From CAYHPY01 sp964358485 (GTDB lineage: Bacteria > Elusimicrobiota > Elusimicrobia > UBA1565 > UBA9628): a DNA stretch of 64,000 bases. A model generated the notes under the pieces. It was not told where the DNA came from. It saw nothing but the letters and a program-made list of their open reading frames with translations, and ran no database searches. The stretch lies in assembly GCA_964358485.1 (NCBI GenBank), contig CAYHPY010000005.1, positions 25,802 through 89,801 of the forward strand. Reading direction: 5' to 3'. The position numbers and the translations under genes are program-made. Positions 51,103 through 58,390 of this stretch are shown one piece after another. Position 1 is the first letter of the stretch, and each line of letters begins with the position of its first letter.

Positions 51103-52430
51103 AGAAGCTTTGGGAAACGGGAAACGGCTTGGACCTCGGGGTGGAGGCTTATACGACGGGGGAGGATCCGAGGATTGATGGAAGGCTGCTCAGGTACGAA
51201 ATATATGGGAGTTTGGCGCATGCGAACGGACTTAAGAAAATAAAAATAATTTCGGGAAAAGAATACAAAAAAATATCACGATTCCTGGCCGGGCTGCATA
51301 AAAAAAACGCGATTAAGATAACGCCCGGCCAGGAAGATATACATACGGCCCTCGAACAGGAGTTGACCCTCGCCCTGGGAAGGCTCGGGGCCAAGATCCA
51401 TCTCGGCCGCAGCCGCAACGACCAGGTCCAGGTCGATCTTCGGTTATACCTGAAGGACACCCTTCTGGAACTCTGCGAGAGGACTTGCCGGGCGGCCCGC
51501 GCCTGGGAAGCTTTCGGCGCCTCGCGCTCGGAACTGGCGATGCCGGGCTACACCCACCTTCAGCGGGCCATGCCCTCGACCGTGGGACACTGGGCCGCCT
51601 CCCACGCCGAGGCGCTCCTGGAAAACATTCCCAGCCTGCGCGCGGCTTTCGAGGCCGCCGACGCCTGCCCCCTGGGCAGCGCCGCGGGCTTCGGGGTTCC
51701 CTTGCCCCTGGACCGAAACCTGGTGGCCCGCCTGCTGGGCTTTTCCAAGGTCCAGCGCAACACCTTGCGCGTCCAATCCAGCCGCCCCCGGATTGAGGCC
51801 GCGGCGGTCCAAGCGGCCGCCCTGTTGGCCCGGGACCTGGGCACCTTGGCCTGGGATCTCTCGCTTTACACGACCGCGGAATTCGGCTTCCTCTCCCTGG
51901 ACGCCTCCTTCAGCACCGGCAGCAGCCTCATGCCCCAGAAGAAAAATCCGGACGTCATCGAATTGACCCGGGCCCGCGCGGCTTTGTTTCCCGGATGGAC
52001 GGCCCAAATCCTTTCCCTCGGGCAATTGCCCTCGGGCTATCATCGGGACTACCAGTTGACCAAGGGGGTGCTGTTTCGCGCCCTGGACGCCGCGCTGGAA
52101 ATGACCGCCATGGCCGAGCGCCTGCCCTCGGCCATGAGGGTCGACGCCGACCGGTGCCGAACCTCGGTCACCCCGGAAATGCTCGCCACCCAGGAGGCGG
52201 TTGCCCTCGCCGCTCAAGGCGTCCCGTTTCGGGAAGCCTACCGCCGAATCGCCGAAAAAGCGCGCAACGGGGGAGCGGCGGCCGGCACGGTCCGCCTGCC
52301 GGATTATTCCGGCGCCCCCGGCCGGCCCGATTGGGAGGCCATCGCCCGGGACCGCGCCGCCTTGGAAAGCTGGACCAGCCGAACCCGGACCCGCCTGCGG
52401 CGGACTTGGGAAGCATTGCTCGCCGCTTGA
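51099..52430 (+). CDS. argH: Argininosuccinate lyase
   Basis: This 443-residue enzyme of the fumarase/aspartase superfamily cleaves argininosuccinate to arginine and fumarate. Signatures: LGRSRNDQVQVDLRLYLKD, AMPGYTHLQRAMPSTVGHW with the catalytic His, and the family signature SSLMPQKKNPDVIELTRAR near 278-296 with the catalytic Ser loop. It uses the LWETGNGLD-type N-terminus rather than LWGGRF. Bases 51180-51350 are AT-rich and enclose a 13-bp inverted repeat with a 28-nt loop. ATGA overlap with argE; last gene of the operon. Confidence 0.94.
   Translation: MKKLWETGNGLDLGVEAYTTGEDPRIDGRLLRYEIYGSLAHANGLKKIKIISGKEYKKISRFLAGLHKKNAIKITPGQEDIHTALEQELTLALGRLGAKIHLGRSRNDQVQVDLRLYLKDTLLELCERTCRAARAWEAFGASRSELAMPGYTHLQRAMPSTVGHWAASHAEALLENIPSLRAAFEAADACPLGSAAGFGVPLPLDRNLVARLLGFSKVQRNTLRVQSSRPRIEAAAVQAAALLARDLGTLAWDLSLYTTAEFGFLSLDASFSTGSSLMPQKKNPDVIELTRARAALFPGWTAQILSLGQLPSGYHRDYQLTKGVLFRALDAALEMTAMAERLPSAMRVDADRCRTSVTPEMLATQEAVALAAQGVPFREAYRRIAEKARNGGAAAGTVRLPDYSGAPGRPDWEAIARDRAALESWTSRTRTRLRRTWEALLAA
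51282..51335. repeat. 13-bp inverted repeat inside argH
   Basis: Arms 51282-51294 (TTCCTGGCCGGGC) and 51323-51335 (GCCCGGCCAGGAA) are exact reverse complements around a 28-nt AT-rich loop. They sit in the AT-rich island of argH and are translated in frame. Confidence 0.8.
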
Positions 52431-52449
52431 CAGCCTTCGCCGGGATGGC

Positions 52450-52455
52450 TAGTCT
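52450..52455 (+). promoter_or_regulatory. -10-like element TAGTCT for the Zn-ribbon protein
   Basis: TAGTCT lies 6 nt before GTG 52462 with no ribosome site. The gap to argH is only 31 bp, so readthrough from the arg operon is also possible. Confidence 0.35.
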
Positions 52456-52461
52456 TTCCGG

Positions 52462-53085
52462 GTGACCTGCCCCAACTGCGCCGCCGCCCATCCGGACGAT
52501 GCCGTCGAATGCCCGAAATGCGGCATCGCCCTGGCCAAATGGCGCGCGGCGCAGGCCTCCGGAGTCAAATCCACCTTTCGTCAAACCGAAGGGGAATCCA
52601 GCCCCTTGGTGCTTTGGGGCGGCCTTGGCGTGGCGGTCCTGGCCTATTGGTTTTTCTTCCGCGCTCCCGCCGCCCCGCCGTCGGTCCCGGTGACCGCCGC
52701 CTCCGCCGCCCAAGCCGCCGCTCCGCCTTCCGCCGGGGAATGGAGCTTTTCGGGAACGGTCCTGGACCTCAAGACCCTCTCCCCCGCCGCCGGAGCCCAA
52801 ATCACTTTTTACGCGAGCGGAGAACCCTCCGTCCCCGTCGCCACGGTCCTGGCCGATGACAACGGCCGTTACTCCCTCAAAGTTTCTGAAACGGTCAAGG
52901 GCGGCTCCTACACCGCCCGCATCTCCCACCCCTCGGCTCAGGGGTCCCACCTCAAGGGTTCGGCCGACGACTACCCCGAGGAACGCCGGGGTTCCATGCG
53001 CTGTCCCAAAAACCCCGGGGACGATTCGCTCCGAGGCCAGGCCGGCTCGACGGTCACCCAGGATTTCCTGGTCTGCCTGAAGTAA
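52462..53085 (+). CDS. Zn-ribbon membrane protein with carboxypeptidase-regulatory-like domain
   Basis: This 207-residue protein starts with a zinc ribbon (CPNC at 3-6, CPKC at 18-21), the DUF/zinc_ribbon_2 type. Then come a short linker, one membrane segment (about 48-66, LVLWGGLGVAVLAYWFFF), an Ala/Pro spacer, and a beta domain from about 93 with WSFSGTVLDLKTLSPAAGAQITFY and DDNGRYSLKVSE, the pattern of CarboxypepD_reg-like (CNA-B/transthyretin) domains. The ribbon should be cytoplasmic and the beta domain outside. GTG 52462 is needed to keep the first CPNC knuckle. Confidence 0.75.
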   Translation: MTCPNCAAAHPDDAVECPKCGIALAKWRAAQASGVKSTFRQTEGESSPLVLWGGLGVAVLAYWFFFRAPAAPPSVPVTAASAAQAAAPPSAGEWSFSGTVLDLKTLSPAAGAQITFYASGEPSVPVATVLADDNGRYSLKVSETVKGGSYTARISHPSAQGSHLKGSADDYPEERRGSMRCPKNPGDDSLRGQAGSTVTQDFLVCLK

Positions 53086-53148
53086 CCTAGGGCCAAAGAC
53101 CCTCCCCGGACGGACCGGGAGGCCCAGGCCGGGTCCAGGGCTCCCGGC

Positions 53149-53154
53149 TACACT
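53149..53154 (+). promoter_or_regulatory. -10 element TACACT for the HExxH protein
   Basis: TACACT lies 6 nt before ATG 53161. The sequence TACACTATCGAC resembles TATACTATCGAG upstream of the operon at 9528, so the two promoters share an extended core. Confidence 0.5.
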
Positions 53155-53160
53155 ATCGAC

Positions 53161-53970
53161 ATGGATTTCAAGCCCGGCCCCTCACGTCGGCGCCTTCTGG
53201 TCGGCCTCTCGGCGCTCCTCCCCCTCATCGCCGGTCCCGCGAGCGCCGGTCCGATTTTCGACCGTCTCAAGAAAGAAGCTGGGAACGAGACGGTTTCCGC
53301 CGCCGTCCCTCCGGGGGCCCCCGTTGAGCATGCGTCCGCCCCGAAGGACGAGCGGGCGGAAATCGAACTCGGCGAACGGCAAGCCTTGGAAATGGAAACC
53401 GGAAGGTTTATGCCCCGTCCTCCCATCGATGGATACGACAAGGGCGGCAAGCCGTCCTGGCGCCCCCTCACCCCGGGAGAGATCGCCCTCCTGACCCCCA
53501 TTTTCCGACACGGCGTCGATTACGCGAAGGTCCGGATCTACTCCCGGAAGTGGAACGTTTTCCAGCCGGACAACATCGTCATGGCGCCCAACGGGAACAT
53601 CTACTGGCCCCTCACCGCGGGCTACAGCCCCGACATCTCGCTCTCCGGCTCGAAGTGGCTGCTCGTGCATGAGATGACGCACGTTTACCAGCATCAGCAA
53701 GGAATCTCGGTGGTCTCGCGGCGCCTGCTCGAAGGCGGGATTTATCACTACGTTTTGGATTCCCGCAAGACCATGAACGACTATACCCTGGAACAGCAGG
53801 GCAATATGGTCGCCGACTACCACTCCTGCACGACCTATAGCCCCGTCCCGGAATGCCGCAAGCGCTTCAGCCCCACCCTCTCCGGCTTTCTCGACGATCC
53901 CCACTGGCTCGCGAAGGACGAATCGCGGCGCCGGCGCTTCGGGGAACCGCTCCTGAGCGTGAACCCCTGA
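53161..53970 (+). CDS. Exported HExxH metalloprotease-like protein (DUF4157-like)
   Basis: This 269-residue protein has a twin-arginine-like signal (SRRRLLVGLSALLPLIAGPASA, residues 8-29), so it may be exported folded. The single recognised motif is LVHEMTHVYQHQQG near 183-196, a zincin HExxH followed by His/Gln, as in DUF4157 proteins that are fused to toxins or stand alone in many genomes. WKNVFQPDNIV-like and NGNIYWPLTAGYSPD segments before it match the usual DUF4157 lead-in. The C-terminus contains two Cys. The substrate is unknown. It is a single gene with a leaderless-type promoter, followed by a REP-like fragment. Confidence 0.75.
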   Translation: MDFKPGPSRRRLLVGLSALLPLIAGPASAGPIFDRLKKEAGNETVSAAVPPGAPVEHASAPKDERAEIELGERQALEMETGRFMPRPPIDGYDKGGKPSWRPLTPGEIALLTPIFRHGVDYAKVRIYSRKWNVFQPDNIVMAPNGNIYWPLTAGYSPDISLSGSKWLLVHEMTHVYQHQQGISVVSRRLLEGGIYHYVLDSRKTMNDYTLEQQGNMVADYHSCTTYSPVPECRKRFSPTLSGFLDDPHWLAKDESRRRRFGEPLLSVNP

Positions 53971-53978
53971 CGCCGCGG

Positions 53979-54007
53979 TGGTGCCAGGTATCCACTTTCT
54001 TAACATT
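53979..54007. repeat. REP-like element, partial second copy
   Basis: This matches the left arm and loop start of the palindrome at 19752-19816 at 28 of 29 positions. The opposite arm is not conserved; only GGTGCCTGGCATTC about 30 bp downstream recalls it. A decayed or rearranged copy. Confidence 0.7.
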
Positions 54008-54164
54008 CCCTAGTCCGCCCGGCGGTCAGCGGTGCCTGGCATTCATATTCTTCAAATTCTTCCGGTCCCTCCCCATGACAAGTAACATCCCTGTTACGCC
54101 GTGAAACCATGATGTGAATTTACGAATTACGGTCCAGGGGCTATTCTATGGCTGAGGATATGTC

Positions 54165-54248
54165 ATGACCGCGATTATCTACAACCTCATCGAATGGGCA
54201 GCCATCATGTTCTTCCTGCTGGAAGTCGGGCGTTTGTGGTTGCCCTGA
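54165..54248 (+). CDS. Candidate 27-aa membrane peptide
   Basis: ATG 54165 to TGA 54248 with GAGG 7 nt upstream (54154-54157). A seven-codon frame from 54148 ends in an ATGA overlap with it, the junction style used across this genome. The peptide is one hydrophobic helix (IIYNLIEWAAIMFFLLEVGRLW). The stop lies 7 bp from the convergent gene, as for other real gene ends here. This fills most of an otherwise empty 285-bp gap. Confidence 0.4.
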   Translation: MTAIIYNLIEWAAIMFFLLEVGRLWLP

Positions 54249-54255
54249 AAAGGGG

Positions 54256-56511
54256 CTAACGCCCGAGGTCGGCTCGCAGCGAAGCCCGAATCATCTCCGA
54301 CATTAGGGCTTCGGTCTGGGGTCCCTGTCCGGCTTCCCGCTCCGCGGCCAGAAGCTTGGAGTAGGCGCCGGGCAGGCCGCTAAGCTCCTCCTGGGTGACC
54401 AGATTGAGGACCATGTCGGCCCCGTCCTTAAGGGGAAGGATGTGGGCCTTCTCATTCTCCAGGATCCGGCTCCAGCCCTTGAGATTCTCGGTGATGGGTT
54501 TGCCCCGGGAAACCTTGTCGCGGGCCAGGCGCCGAGCCAGGCGGACCACCGCGGGGGCTTCCAGGTAAATGTTCAGAGAAGGAGCCGCCTTGGCCGCCTC
54601 CCGGAAAAGCGGGTGGGAGGCGAAGATCGAATCGACGATGAGCACCTCGTTTTCTCCCAGTGAGAAGTACTCCCCGGAGTCAAAGCGAGTGGTCTGCGAG
54701 ACCATGTCGTGCGCCGGAAGTTCGATGCGGCCTCCGGCCAAGAGCGTCCGAATGTCGGCGGCGGCCCGCTCCATGTGAAGCGCGTCCGGACGGTCAAAGT
54801 CGGGGCGGCCGGCCGAGTCCTTGGGAACGTCCCGCGCGGATTTAAAGTACCGGTCCACCTCCAACGCCCGAAGCCGCCCGCCCAGGCCCGAGGAAATCCC
54901 TTCCACCAAGGTCGATTTGCCCGCCGCGGTAGGGGCCTCCAGGAACACCACGCTTCGCCCGGGGAGAGCCTTGGCCCGGGCGACCATCTCGGCCAATTGC
55001 CCCTGGGAATTTTTACCCGCGAAGCCGGAAAGGTCCCTGCCTCCGAAGGCATCGGAAACGGCCGAGTCGACTTCTCCGGGCTTGGCGCCTCGGGGCGGTC
55101 CCCGGGTTCGGGACAGGAGGGCCGCGATGCGGTCCTGCAGTTTGACGGGATAGGCGATAACGGCGTTGGCCAGCTTCGGGGCGTAAATTTGAGCCAGCAC
55201 GGCGCCCGCGGTGGCAATGGCGATCGCGGCGTTCATCGCCCAGCGCGGGTCGTGGGTCGCGATGGCGGCAAAAAGATGCAGGAGGCTTCCTCCCGCCACC
55301 AGGCCGGGATATAAAGGAGCGATGCCCTTGGGAGGACGGCCTTCCTCGCTCCACAAACGGTAGTTCCGGCGAATTTGCGGCCAGTTCAGAACCCAGAGCA
55401 GGCCCATCGCCGCGGTAAAGGAGAGGTCTACCCAGGCCTTGAGCGGCATGAAGGCCCCGGCGGCGATCAGGGCGACCGGCGCCAGAACCGCGGCCGCGGT
55501 CAGGGCGGTGGCCTTCAAATCCGCCTTGTCCCGTTTGTAGGCGTTGATCTGACCGACAACGATCGCGCTCTCAACCACCCCGGCCAGATTGGCGGCGTTC
55601 CACGCCATGCCGGCGCCCGAGCCGATGGAAACGACGGAAAGCAAGGTCGCGGCGGCAAACCAAATCAGGGGGCTGGCGATGGCCAGATCCTTGACTCCCT
55701 CCCGGCCGCCCTTGAAATTGGAAATGATCTGGGGAATACCGATGGCGGAAAGCACGATCGAGCCGGCGATTCCGACCACTGCGGCGTGCGGGAGCAGAAA
55801 ATACGCGGCCGGAACGGCCGCGGCCAGAGCTATTCCGGTGATGACCTTTGAAAATTTTGACTTGGAAACGGCCCCGGGAGCCGAGGTCTCCGAGCCGGGC
55901 GGGGCCGGAGCGTGCCTGACCAGGCCGCGGGACGGGAGCAACCTCCCGGCCAGTCGGGTACCCGAGAATGAAGCGGGAACCGCGACGGGCGTGCCGGAAA
56001 CATCCCCGGCCCCCCGGATCAGGCGCTCGCCGCGCAGGGCCGCAAAAGACGCCTCCGCGCCCCCGCGGGAATCCTCGCTCGGCGCGGCCCCTTCGGCCTC
56101 GGCCGTGCCGGGAGCGGAAAAATCCATCGCTTTTTGGGCGCCGTCCACGGCGGGAAGACCCGAGGCCTCGACCGAAACTCCGATCGAAGGGGAAACCTCG
56201 GAAGCCGCCAAAACGGGGGTTTGGCCCGCGCCGACGGACGCGCCGAAAGCGGGAGAGAGGGAAGGGGCCGTCGGCAAAGAGGCGGCCAGGCCGGTCCCGA
56301 AAGTCCGCGAGGCGCCGCCGAGCGGAGCGACCCGCAATTGGCCGATCGAGACCGCGCCGGAATACCCAAGGGGGTTCCCCCCTCCCGGACGCGCGCGGAC
56401 CCGGACCTGCGCGGCCGCCGGCCCGATTCCCGGGCCGAACGACCAGAGAACCTGGGAAAGCGCCAGGGCCGCGCCGAGGAATCTTTTAAGGGAAAGCATT
56501 GAGCAGGTCAT
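54256..56511 (-). CDS. Fusion: exported Ala-rich segment - PQ-loop-like membrane domain - uridine-kinase-like domain
   Basis: This 751-residue protein has an unusual architecture. Residues 1-34 look like a signal peptide (FLGAALALSQVLWSF...PAAAQ). About 35-210 is a low-complexity Ala/Ser/Pro-rich stretch. About 220-455 holds seven or so membrane helices with two PQ-loop-like motifs (IGIPQIISNFKGG and LNWPQIRRNYRLW), as in SWEET/PQ-loop transporters. About 520-720 is a uridine-kinase/PRK-like P-loop domain: APTAAGKS with Lys532 (first Gly replaced by Ala), DRYFKSARDVP, DFDRPDALHMERA, IELPAHDM and VLIVDSIFASHPLF. Such a fusion could couple uptake of a substrate to its phosphorylation. ATG 56511 follows a TAAAAT element by 10 nt. 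Confidence 0.8.
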   Translation of the reverse strand: MTCSMLSLKRFLGAALALSQVLWSFGPGIGPAAAQVRVRARPGGGNPLGYSGAVSIGQLRVAPLGGASRTFGTGLAASLPTAPSLSPAFGASVGAGQTPVLAASEVSPSIGVSVEASGLPAVDGAQKAMDFSAPGTAEAEGAAPSEDSRGGAEASFAALRGERLIRGAGDVSGTPVAVPASFSGTRLAGRLLPSRGLVRHAPAPPGSETSAPGAVSKSKFSKVITGIALAAAVPAAYFLLPHAAVVGIAGSIVLSAIGIPQIISNFKGGREGVKDLAIASPLIWFAAATLLSVVSIGSGAGMAWNAANLAGVVESAIVVGQINAYKRDKADLKATALTAAAVLAPVALIAAGAFMPLKAWVDLSFTAAMGLLWVLNWPQIRRNYRLWSEEGRPPKGIAPLYPGLVAGGSLLHLFAAIATHDPRWAMNAAIAIATAGAVLAQIYAPKLANAVIAYPVKLQDRIAALLSRTRGPPRGAKPGEVDSAVSDAFGGRDLSGFAGKNSQGQLAEMVARAKALPGRSVVFLEAPTAAGKSTLVEGISSGLGGRLRALEVDRYFKSARDVPKDSAGRPDFDRPDALHMERAAADIRTLLAGGRIELPAHDMVSQTTRFDSGEYFSLGENEVLIVDSIFASHPLFREAAKAAPSLNIYLEAPAVVRLARRLARDKVSRGKPITENLKGWSRILENEKAHILPLKDGADMVLNLVTQEELSGLPGAYSKLLAAEREAGQGPQTEALMSEMIRASLRADLGR

Positions 56512-56521
56512 GTCCGCGTTT

Positions 56522-56527
56522 ATTTTA
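56522..56527 (-). promoter_or_regulatory. -10-like element TAAAAT for the PQ-loop/kinase fusion
   Basis: On the minus strand TAAAAT ends 10 nt before ATG 56511; there is no ribosome-binding site. The spacing fits the short-leader pattern of this genome. No -35 was seen. Confidence 0.35.
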
Positions 56528-56715
56528 CCACCGGCAACGGGATTCCGCCTGGGTCCATGGGGAACGAAAAACCGGGCAGGCATCTCTCGGGAAATAGGCC
56601 CTTTGCCGTTGGGGCCCAGGGTCCTTGGACCCTTTCGATTTGAGCTCCCCCGCGCTACAATCATGGCAGCCCTTTTCGTGGTAAAATGTAACCGATCCGC
56701 CGGGAGGTTCGCCGT

Positions 56716-57132
56716 ATGACCAACGAGGACACCCAGTTTTTAAAGAGCATCAGCATTCTGTCCGAAGTCGGCGAGGACGCCCTAGGCGACATGGCCGAAT
56801 CCATGGAACGCAGGCAATACCACAGCGGCGAAGTGGTCCTTCTGAAAGGCGAGCTTCCCACCACCCTTTTCTTCGTCCGTGAAGGCAAGGTGGCCGTCCA
56901 CGTCAAACCTAAAAAGGGAGAGGCTTTCACCAAAGAACTCGCCCAAGGAGATTTTTTCGGGGAGATGTCATTCCTGGAAGGCACCTCCGCGATGGCCTCC
57001 ATCAAGGCCGCCCAGGACGGGACCGAGATCCTGGCCATCCCCCATCAAAAAATGGAAGCCGTGATGCGGGATCAGCCCGGAGTGCGCCAAGCCCTTCTGA
57101 ACACCATCGCGGCCCGCCGAGGGACCTCCTGA
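56716..57132 (+). CDS. Stand-alone cyclic-nucleotide-binding-domain protein
   Basis: This 138-residue protein is one CRP-type cNMP-binding domain without a DNA-binding part. It has the beta-roll (YHSGEVVLLKGELPTTLFFVREGKVAV) and the phosphate-binding cassette DFFGEMSFLEGTSAMASI near 76-93. In cAMP-binding members the cassette ends in an Arg that holds the cyclic phosphate; here that position is Ala, so ligand binding may differ or be lost. GGGAGG 8 nt upstream supports ATG 56716. Its stop overlaps the CTG start of the next gene. A class III cyclase is encoded at 25704-28031, but a link is not shown. Confidence 0.88.
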   Translation: MTNEDTQFLKSISILSEVGEDALGDMAESMERRQYHSGEVVLLKGELPTTLFFVREGKVAVHVKPKKGEAFTKELAQGDFFGEMSFLEGTSAMASIKAAQDGTEILAIPHQKMEAVMRDQPGVRQALLNTIAARRGTS

Positions 57133-57812
57133 CCAGGGCCCTTCTCGCCCTCGTCCTTCTCGGGTCTTCCGCGTCGGCCGGGGAAACCAAACGGTGGGAG
57201 GCGTCCTTCTCTCCCGGCTACGCCTTCCCGATCTTCCTGAGCGGAGATTACATCAAGAAATCCTTCTCCGTCAACGGAGCCGGGGCCTACCAATACGACG
57301 ATCTTTGGGCCTTCGGGGCCGAATTGTCGATGGGCACCGGCCACGCCCTCGGGGGCAAATACACCGACACGGATTTCGACGTTCCGAAAGACGGCTCCAA
57401 CGAAACCATCGCCTTCCAGTCGGAGGCCAAGCTCTCCTGGCTCGGCTTCAATCCTTTTATCCGGGTCGGCCGATGGGTGGAGTTCGAGGAAGCCTCCTAC
57501 CGGCCCTATTTCATCCTGGGCGCCGGCCTTTACCAAGTATGGTACAAGGAGGGATTCACGAGCCTGGAGGGCAAGACCACGCGCAACATCAGCATCACCA
57601 ACCGCAAAATCCTACAGGCCGGAAACTCCGACACGAATTTCGGGATCAATCTCGGCGTCGGCGTGGACCAACGGCTTCATGATAATTTCAGCATCGGGGT
57701 GGACTTGCGCTACCACCACGTCTACGGCGCCATCGACCAGGACCTCGACGGCGGCGACGACGATTCACTGACCCTGTTCGCTCCCAGCCTGAAGTTCACC
57801 TACCACTTCTAG
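57129..57812 (+). CDS. Secreted beta-barrel-like outer membrane protein, paralogue 2 (probable CTG start)
   Basis: This protein is 227 residues long if it starts at CTG 57129. The first ATG in frame (57324) would lose 65 residues, including a perfect signal peptide (TRALLALVLLGSSASA) and the first barrel strands (WEASFSPGYAFPIFL). No ATG, GTG or TTG lies in frame near the signal. CTG overlaps the previous stop as CTGA, the same geometry as the ATGA/GTGA junctions here, and GAGGG lies just upstream. The body is beta-rich, ends in aromatic YHF, and resembles the protein at 30057 (FGAELSMGTGH, FGINLGVGVDQRL, VDLRYHHVYG). Confidence 0.75.
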   Translation: MTRALLALVLLGSSASAGETKRWEASFSPGYAFPIFLSGDYIKKSFSVNGAGAYQYDDLWAFGAELSMGTGHALGGKYTDTDFDVPKDGSNETIAFQSEAKLSWLGFNPFIRVGRWVEFEEASYRPYFILGAGLYQVWYKEGFTSLEGKTTRNISITNRKILQAGNSDTNFGINLGVGVDQRLHDNFSIGVDLRYHHVYGAIDQDLDGGDDDSLTLFAPSLKFTYHF

Positions 57813-58390
57813 AACGCGTCGGCTCCGGCGACCGCCTTCTGGAGCCTCTTCAGATATTCCGCGCGCGGGATTTCCACCGCCCCGCAGCGGATCAGGTGCG
57901 GGGTGGTGAACTGAACGTCGAACAACTCGCAGCCCGCTGTCCGCAAACGCCCGACCACGGCCGCCAAGGCGGCCATGCCCGCATCCCGGGCGTCGTGGAA
58001 CATGGATTCGGCCATGAAGGCGCGGCCGACGCTCACCCCATAAACTCCGCCGGCCAATTTCCCTTCCCGCCAGGCTTCGGCGCTGTGCGCGCGGCCCAGG
58101 CGGTGGAGGGTTCCGTACACCGCCTTGATCTCGGGGGAGATCCAAGTGCGAGGGCGGTTGGAGCAAGCCTCGACGACGGAATCGAAGGCCTGATCGAACG
58201 TCACTAAAAAACGGCCGGAACGGAGGCGTTGGGCAAAGGTCTTGGTGACACGAAAATCCGGCAACGGAATAATGGCCCGCGGATCCGGGGAAAGCCAAAA
58301 GCTTTCCCCGGATTCGCTATCAGCCATCGGAAAATACCCCTCCCGATATGCCGCGACGATCAATTCCGGTGTCAGCTTCGGGGAAGTCAG
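57809..58390 (-). CDS. aat: Leucyl/phenylalanyl-tRNA-protein transferase (probable CTG start)
   Basis: This is a 193-residue GNAT-fold enzyme that adds Leu or Phe to proteins with N-terminal Arg or Lys, marking them for ClpS/ClpAP decay. Signatures: TPELIVAAYREGYFPMAD, FWLSPDPRAIIPL, TWISPEIKAVYGTLHRLGRAHSAEAW, LAGGVYGVSVGRAFMAESMF and ELFDVQFTTPHL. It is short because it lacks the extra N-terminal part of the E. coli enzyme, as in the alphaproteobacterial form. The only fitting start is CTG 58390, in a CTGA overlap with the upstream FAD-subunit gene; the next option, a TTG, would cut into the conserved first helix. It overlaps the convergent barrel gene by 4 bp. Confidence 0.9.
   Translation of the reverse strand: MTSPKLTPELIVAAYREGYFPMADSESGESFWLSPDPRAIIPLPDFRVTKTFAQRLRSGRFLVTFDQAFDSVVEACSNRPRTWISPEIKAVYGTLHRLGRAHSAEAWREGKLAGGVYGVSVGRAFMAESMFHDARDAGMAALAAVVGRLRTAGCELFDVQFTTPHLIRCGAVEIPRAEYLKRLQKAVAGADAF

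Noticed and set aside
44270..51350. Horizontal transfer as the cause of AT-rich patches in the arg genes
   Set aside because: The patches are only 100-350 bp, lie inside intact conserved frames and do not align with gene borders, so gene transfer is a poor explanation.
56663..56719. 18-codon frame overlapping the cNMP-binding gene start
   Set aside because: Its ATG lies one base after a TACAAT element, upstream of any expected transcript start, so it would not be translated from that promoter.
57324..57812. ATG 57324 as start of the barrel protein
   Set aside because: It removes a complete signal peptide and first strands that continue in frame to the CTG at 57129.
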